DNA from: an uncultured Clostridia bacterium
GTDB taxonomy: Bacteria; Bacillota; Clostridia; Christensenellales; Borkfalkiaceae
Length of the DNA stretch: 64,000 nucleotides
Assembly (NCBI GenBank): GCA_934278995.1
Contig: CAKQWM010000004.1
Span: 130,285 to 194,284 of the forward strand
Direction of reading: 5' to 3'
Part shown: piece by piece, positions 59,961-64,000 of the stretch
Position numbering within the stretch: the stretch's first letter is position 1
Layout of the letters: each line of letters begins with the position of its first letter
The notes under the pieces: generated by a model
Database searches by the model: none
Seen by the model: the letters and a program-made list of their open reading frames with translations, nothing else
Told to the model about the DNA's origin: nothing
Translations under genes and position numbers: made by a program

Positions 59961-60763
59961 AATCGCCCGCTCGATATAAGTTTAAATATAACTTCTTTAA
60001 CGCCGTTATTGTCGCAATCCGAAGTTATTAAAGCGCATATTTTTTTAACCGCTTCGTCAGCGTTACCCATTGCAACCGAAAGCCCCGCCTCGGTAAGCAT
60101 AGGGATATCGTTGTCGCCGTCGCCTATCGCAATTATTTTTCCAACGGGAACACCGTAATACTCCGCAATTTTCCGCAAAGCGGTTTTCTTTGAACACTTT
60201 GCATCGACAAATTCCAGAAAATCGACGCGCGACATGTAAACCGCCGCCCTTTTTTTGAGAGAATTTTTCATTTCCTCAAGATATAAAGGCGTCGTTTCGG
60301 CGTCGTTGTACCAGAGTATTTTTATAACGTCGTCGTCGCATACGGTTTTCAGGTCGGAAACGTATTTAGGCTCTACGCCGGAAATCGATTTATAAAAATC
60401 GACCTTTGCGCACTCTTTTTCGGCGTATAGCCCGTCTTTTTTCCACATTACGACGGTCGTGTTCCTTTTTTGCCCTTCTGAAACTATATATTCGGCGGCT
60501 GTTTTTTCGATGCAGGAGGAAAAAACGGTTTTTCCCTCCGTCATCACGAGCGCGCCGTTGAACAATATAAACGAACCGTTTTCGTTTTCTAATTTGCGGG
60601 CTATCGTTTTTACGCCCTCGTAAGGTCTGCCCGTTGCGATAACGAAAATCGCGCCTCGTTTTACAGCCGACCGAACTGCCGAAACGTTTTCTTCAGATAA
60701 TTCTCTTTTGGAATTTAAAAGCGTACCGTCAAGGTCGCACGCGATAAGTTTATACTTTTGCAT
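59957..60763 (-). CDS. Cof-type HAD-superfamily phosphatase
   Basis: 268 residues. Motif I C-D-L-D-G-T-L-L near residue 9, motif II A-T-G-R-P near 44, motif III Lys near 200 and motif IV G-D-G-D-N-D-I-P-M near 218, with the C2B cap typical of Cof phosphatases. Dephosphorylates small phosphorylated metabolites; specific substrate unknown. Coupled to the AraC gene. Confidence 0.93.
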   Translation of the reverse strand: MQKYKLIACDLDGTLLNSKRELSEENVSAVRSAVKRGAIFVIATGRPYEGVKTIARKLENENGSFILFNGALVMTEGKTVFSSCIEKTAAEYIVSEGQKRNTTVVMWKKDGLYAEKECAKVDFYKSISGVEPKYVSDLKTVCDDDVIKILWYNDAETTPLYLEEMKNSLKKRAAVYMSRVDFLEFVDAKCSKKTALRKIAEYYGVPVGKIIAIGDGDNDIPMLTEAGLSVAMGNADEAVKKICALITSDCDNNGVKEVIFKLISSGRL

Positions 60764-60916
60764 ATACGAGTTTCCTTTCTTTCGTATTTATATTATACCT
60801 TAAAACGAAACAAACATAAAGTAAAATTGCGATAAAACTTTTCCGCGCGGAAAAATTCTATCGCAACCGAAGGTTTATGATATATTTTTTAAATATCGAT
60901 ACTTTTTGCGGGTTTT

Positions 60917-62365
60917 TTAAAGCAAGAAACAAATCATGGTCGATTTATTTTCGTTTACCGCTTTTTGAACTACGCGTTTAAGTTTTCCGCGCATGTTTTC
61001 GGGAAGCCTCATACATTTTTTATTAAGTTCTTCCGAAGCGATTTCATAAACGCTTCTGCCGAACACGGTAGCGTTATAACCTTCCTTTTCCATAAGGGCG
61101 ACGAAGTTTTCGCACTGTTCTTTACTACCGAAACAAGGTTCGACCTCTTGCGAAACGTCAGCCCTTATGATATGCAGACTTTTGGAATCCACTTTGAATT
61201 TTACCGAATATTGTCCCGATTTTTTAACTACTTCGGGTTCGCCTATAACGCTTCCGTTAAGACTTGCGTTTACAATGCCGTAGCCGTCGGTTTCCGCTTC
61301 CATAAGAGCGGTTTTTATTTTATCGTAGTTTTCTTTCGCTTCGGAAAGATTTTTCACGTAACTTATAAGCGACGTTTCGTTTCCGATTTCTTCGCCGGCT
61401 GTTTCGGATAAGGCTTTAAAAAACACGCCGTTTTTGGCTTTACAGTTAAGCGTCGCTCTGCCGTTTGCCATATCGAGAGCAGTATCTTCGACGGGTTCAA
61501 AAACGTCGGAGTCGTCGAAAGTTTTTTCAACAACTTTAAAGTCCTTCATTTTGAATACCGATTTCGACGCCTCTTTTATTTTTGAAACGGTTTTAGTTAT
61601 AAGTTCGGATTCTCCGCCTAAAATCTGCATCCATTCGGGAATGTAAAGGTCTATAACGCGTAAAGGAAATTCTTCTAAAACCTTGCCTAAAATTTCCTCT
61701 AAGCCCTCTTTTTTGATATTGAGAACGTCCGCGGGAATAACCGAAACGCCGTAACTTTCGGTTAGTTCCGTGCAAGTCTTTTTCGTTGCTTTGTCGTCGG
61801 GCGTTTTGGTGTTAAATATAACGATAAACGGCTTATTGATGGACTTTAGTTCTTTTACGATTTCTTCTTCGCGCGTACGGTAAGCCTCTCTCGGGATATC
61901 CGTAAAACTTCCGTCGGTAGTAACTACTATACCTATGGTAGAGTGATCGCATATCACTTTTTTAGTGCCTAAATCCGCCGCCTCGGAAAAAGGCATCGCG
62001 TTTTTCTGCCAAGGCGTTAATATCAGCCTTTCTTTTCCGTTTTCTTCGGCGCCGAGCGCTCCTTTTATGACGTAACCGACACAATCGATAAGCCTTACCT
62101 TTGCTGTTTTATTGCCGACTTTTATTTTTACGGCTTCCGACGGAACGAATTTCGGTTCGGTAGTCATTACCGTTTTACCGGAAGCCGACTGAGGCATTTC
62201 ATCGACGGCAACCGTCTTTTTGTCGGATGCCATGTTAGGAAGAACTATTTCTTCCATAAATTTGGTTATAAATGTTGATTTACCGGTTCTTACGGGTCCG
62301 ACGACGCCTATATAAACGTCTCCGCCCGTTCTTTCGGCAATATCGCCGTAAATGTCGTATTCCAT
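60917..62365 (-). CDS. spoIVA: Stage IV sporulation protein A
   Basis: 482 residues. The ATPase that polymerises on the forespore surface as coat base. N-terminal Walker A is G-V-V-G-P-V-R-T-G-K-S-T near residue 22, with T-T-E-P-K-F-V-P near 70, D-C-V-G-Y near 95 and T-D-G-S-F-T-D-I-P-R near 150, all SpoIVA-specific. The C-terminus ends with a hydrophobic M-I-C-F-L-L. GGAGGACT precedes the ATG. Its presence implies endospore formation. A sigma-E-like promoter lies just upstream. Confidence 0.97.
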   Translation of the reverse strand: MEYDIYGDIAERTGGDVYIGVVGPVRTGKSTFITKFMEEIVLPNMASDKKTVAVDEMPQSASGKTVMTTEPKFVPSEAVKIKVGNKTAKVRLIDCVGYVIKGALGAEENGKERLILTPWQKNAMPFSEAADLGTKKVICDHSTIGIVVTTDGSFTDIPREAYRTREEEIVKELKSINKPFIVIFNTKTPDDKATKKTCTELTESYGVSVIPADVLNIKKEGLEEILGKVLEEFPLRVIDLYIPEWMQILGGESELITKTVSKIKEASKSVFKMKDFKVVEKTFDDSDVFEPVEDTALDMANGRATLNCKAKNGVFFKALSETAGEEIGNETSLISYVKNLSEAKENYDKIKTALMEAETDGYGIVNASLNGSVIGEPEVVKKSGQYSVKFKVDSKSLHIIRADVSQEVEPCFGSKEQCENFVALMEKEGYNATVFGRSVYEIASEELNKKCMRLPENMRGKLKRVVQKAVNENKSTMICFLL

Positions 62366-62396
62366 AGTCCTCCGATTTTTTTAAAATTCCTACGCT

Positions 62397-62425
62397 ACTT
62401 TATGCCGAAAAGAAAATAAATATGA
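62397..62425 (-). promoter_or_regulatory. Sigma-E-type promoter for spoIVA
   Basis: Minus strand TCATATT (62419-62425), 14-nt spacer, CATAAAGT (62397-62404), close to the Bacillus sigma-E consensus (ATATT, about 14 nt, CATACAnT). Confidence 0.6.
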
Positions 62426-62444
62426 TAAAATAAATTCCGTTTTG

Positions 62445-62473
62445 TTGACACGCTTCTTTCCGGGTGGTATTAT
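62445..62473 (+). promoter_or_regulatory. Promoter for thiT
   Basis: TTGACA (62445-62450), 17-nt spacer, TATTAT (62468-62473). Predicted start coincides with the start of the riboswitch. Confidence 0.8.
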
Positions 62474-62477
62474 ATTA

Positions 62478-62555
62478 GCGTAACTAAGGGGTGCTTTTTG
62501 GCTGAGATTATACCCGTTGAACCTGACAAGGTAATGCTTGACTGGGAAATAACGC
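62478..62555 (+). promoter_or_regulatory. TPP riboswitch
   Basis: Contains AGGGGTGC, GCTGAGA (62501-62507), ACCCGTTGAACCTGA (to 62526), GTAATGC and GGGAA in the order of the THI element; GCGT at 62478 can pair with ACGC at 62552 to close P1. The following CCCCC (62566-62570) can partly pair with the GGAGG of the ribosome binding site, so translational control is plausible. Confidence 0.93.
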
Positions 62556-62590
62556 ATTTTTTAAGCCCCCTTTTCAGGAGGTTTTTTTCT

Positions 62591-63691
62591 ATGTTCAACT
62601 TGCTTTCGGCAACTTGGTACCCGTTTGACTTTTCCACTCCCTTTAACGCAGTCAGAGCGGTTTTTATATGGCTTACTCTGGCTTTGGTAATTACCTTGGC
62701 GGCGCTTATTGCCGTAAATAAAGGAGAGAAACGTAAAAAATACGTCAGACTGTCGGCTGTCGCGGGCGTTTGTTATCTTACGCTCGTTGCCGTAACTTTA
62801 TTGACGCTTACTTTCGTACTTAACGAAACCGGCGCGTTTATAACCTTGTTGTTCGTTCCGCTTATAGCACTTATACTGTCTCTTGCCTTTTTAGCGCTTA
62901 CTTTTTTATTAAACGGAAAAAAAGCAATCAAACTCACAGGGTTTTTCCTCGTTTTATTATCTTTTACAGCGACGCTTATATGTATGGGCGTCCGGTTTGA
63001 AAACGGCAACGGCGCGGAAATGAACGGAATTACGAATAAAGACGTAAATTCTCTTGCGCTTTATCTTTCGGCAATACTTTTTACCGCTTTGGTGATTTTT
63101 ACAGGTTTTATCTTCGATAAATCGAAAAACGGATTCGACACCCGTTCGATAACTTACGCGGGCGTTTGCGTGGCGATGAGTTTCGCTCTTTCTTATTTAA
63201 GAATAGTCAAAATGCCTCAGGGCGGTTCGATAACCATTGCGTCGCTTCTTCCCTTAATGCTTTACTCGTTTATGTTCGGAACGAAAAAAGGTCTTTTAAC
63301 AGGAGCCGTTTACGGGCTTTTGCAGGCGGTGCAGGATCCTTTCATAATCCACCCCGCTCAATTCATACTCGATTACCCTCTTGCTTTCGCCTCTATAGGA
63401 CTTGCCGGCATATTTGCCCGAAACGAAAAATTGAAGAATTTGCCCGTTTTAAAATTCGTACTCGGCGGAATTATCGCGGGTATCGCAAGATTTATAATGC
63501 ATCTTATGTCCGGTATTTTTGCCTTTTCGGCTTTTGCGGGAGAGCAAAATCCCGTTATTTACAGCCTTGTTTATCAGGCGGGTTACGTTTTACCCGATAT
63601 CGCAATAGCAATTATTACAGGAGCCGCGATATTTTCTTCAAAATCGTTTTGTAAATTCGTTTCCGAAGTCTCGCTTGCCGAAAGCAAGTAA
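62591..63691 (+). CDS. thiT: Thiamine ECF transporter S component ThiT with long N-terminal membrane extension
   Basis: 366 residues. The ThiT domain occupies about the last 180: K-M-P-Q-G-G-S-I-T near residue 205, then Y-G-L-L-Q-A-V-Q-D-P near 245 and H-L-M-S-G-I-F-A-F near 305, ending with Y-V-L-P-D. The first 185 residues contain about five further membrane segments that the ordinary 180-200-residue ThiT lacks. The start is ATG 62591 with AGGAGG 9 nt upstream; an in-frame ATG at 62498 is inside the riboswitch and is rejected. Controlled by TPP. Confidence 0.9.
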   Translation: MFNLLSATWYPFDFSTPFNAVRAVFIWLTLALVITLAALIAVNKGEKRKKYVRLSAVAGVCYLTLVAVTLLTLTFVLNETGAFITLLFVPLIALILSLAFLALTFLLNGKKAIKLTGFFLVLLSFTATLICMGVRFENGNGAEMNGITNKDVNSLALYLSAILFTALVIFTGFIFDKSKNGFDTRSITYAGVCVAMSFALSYLRIVKMPQGGSITIASLLPLMLYSFMFGTKKGLLTGAVYGLLQAVQDPFIIHPAQFILDYPLAFASIGLAGIFARNEKLKNLPVLKFVLGGIIAGIARFIMHLMSGIFAFSAFAGEQNPVIYSLVYQAGYVLPDIAIAIITGAAIFSSKSFCKFVSEVSLAESK

Positions 63692-63704
63692 ATATTATTA
63701 TACG

Positions 63705-63999
63705 TAGGGATTCCAATCATTATCACTAATTATTTTTGCGGGAATAAATCGGTTTTTGCTGTGTTAAACTCCCATCACCGTACGTATAGTACGCTTTCGG
63801 TCGTTTGCCTTGCAAAAACTTAACCTAAATCGGCGATTTCTTCGCCGCAAAAATGCTTCGCACCGAAAAGAGCGTATTTTTAGATGATTTTTCGTGAGCG
63901 TAAGGGATGCCGTACTATCCGTACTGCGACCGAGCGGTCACGGAAAAGGGCTGAAAAGACGCCTTTTAGGTAAGAAGTAGATGACGAATGGAATCCCTA
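63705..63999. mobile_element. MITE-like element with TA ends
   Basis: TAGGGATTCCA at 63705-63715 is exactly inverted at 63989-63999, with imperfect extension to about 25 nt. Inner blocks GTACGTATAGTACG (63780-63793) and its near complement (63911-63924, 13 of 14) sit exactly 75 nt from each end. No coding capacity. TA at both borders suggests a Tc1/mariner or IS630-type derivative. The right end is one base before the window edge, so flanking DNA cannot be checked. Confidence 0.75.
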
Positions 64000-64000
64000 A

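Noticed and set aside
62498..62590. Earlier ATG for thiT
   Set aside because: It lies inside the TPP riboswitch aptamer; the strong AGGAGG is placed for 62591.
1..64000. CRISPR arrays, tRNA or rRNA genes, prophage, toxin-antitoxin or known defence systems
   Set aside because: Looked for on both strands; no regular spacer arrays, cloverleaf-like stretches with conserved TTCGA loops, or phage and defence genes were seen.

Overview
The window looks like chromosomal DNA from a low-to-moderate GC, endospore-forming Firmicute, most likely an uncultured member of the Clostridia. Support: spoIVA (with a sigma-E-type promoter) and a ylbJ-like gene, ribonuclease Y, HprK, EpsC-type CysE, the clostridial paired glgC/glgD subunits, ECF-type vitamin transporters, and strong AGGAGG ribosome binding sites. 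Placement below class is inference. Almost all genes are housekeeping. I see no rRNA, tRNA, CRISPR array, prophage or complete insertion sequence.

Layout. 1-8 kb: a truncated acyltransferase-type membrane protein, plsX, a small TIGR04076-like protein, an O-antigen-ligase-like protein, a second acyltransferase-type protein, then tandem nrnA paralogs overlapping surE. 8-11 kb: an amino-acid ABC transporter whose binding protein appears circularly permuted. 11-20 kb: SGNH hydrolase, rarA, ylbJ, coaD, rsmD, hprK, uvrC, rny. 20-31 kb: cysE, recA, cinA, pgsA, rimO, ftsK (one co-directional block), acpP, tex. 31-42 kb: a complete glycogen cluster, glgB-glgC-glgD-glgA-glgP plus a GH13 enzyme. 42-49 kb: fabG-like, efp, pepP, then a divergent radical-SAM DNA-repair pair with two LexA-like boxes on its promoter, an OGG-type glycosylase, rpmA and rplU. 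49-58 kb: a large exported protein of unknown function, RNase P RNA, ddl, a membrane-fused MurF, an alpha/beta hydrolase with no ordinary start codon, rimI-tsaB-tsaE, and a RibU-like protein. 58-64 kb: sirtuin, AraC regulator, HAD phosphatase, spoIVA, a TPP riboswitch controlling an unusually long ThiT, and a 295-bp element with inverted ends at the window edge.

Most striking observation: a degenerate dispersed motif, core CTATARGYCSRTTAWCG with a T-rich 3' side and an A-rich 5' side, occurs about 24 times in both orientations, roughly once per 2.7 kb. About half the copies lie between genes, several fused to terminator hairpins. The rest lie inside coding sequences, always in one of the three frames that avoid its built-in stop codons. 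Inside several genes (fabG-like, hprK, rarA) it overlies residues that fit the normal family length, so those copies look acquired by substitution rather than insertion. Function is unknown; candidates are a palindromic protein-binding site, an uptake-type signal, or an RNA element.

How the genes work together: plsX, acpP and pgsA supply phospholipid; ddl and MurF make the D-Ala-D-Ala end of peptidoglycan precursor; tsaB/tsaE and rimI serve tRNA and ribosome modification; recA, rarA, uvrC, ogg and the radical-SAM pair serve genome maintenance; the glg cluster stores and mobilises alpha-glucan, probably linked to sporulation or feast-famine growth (inference).
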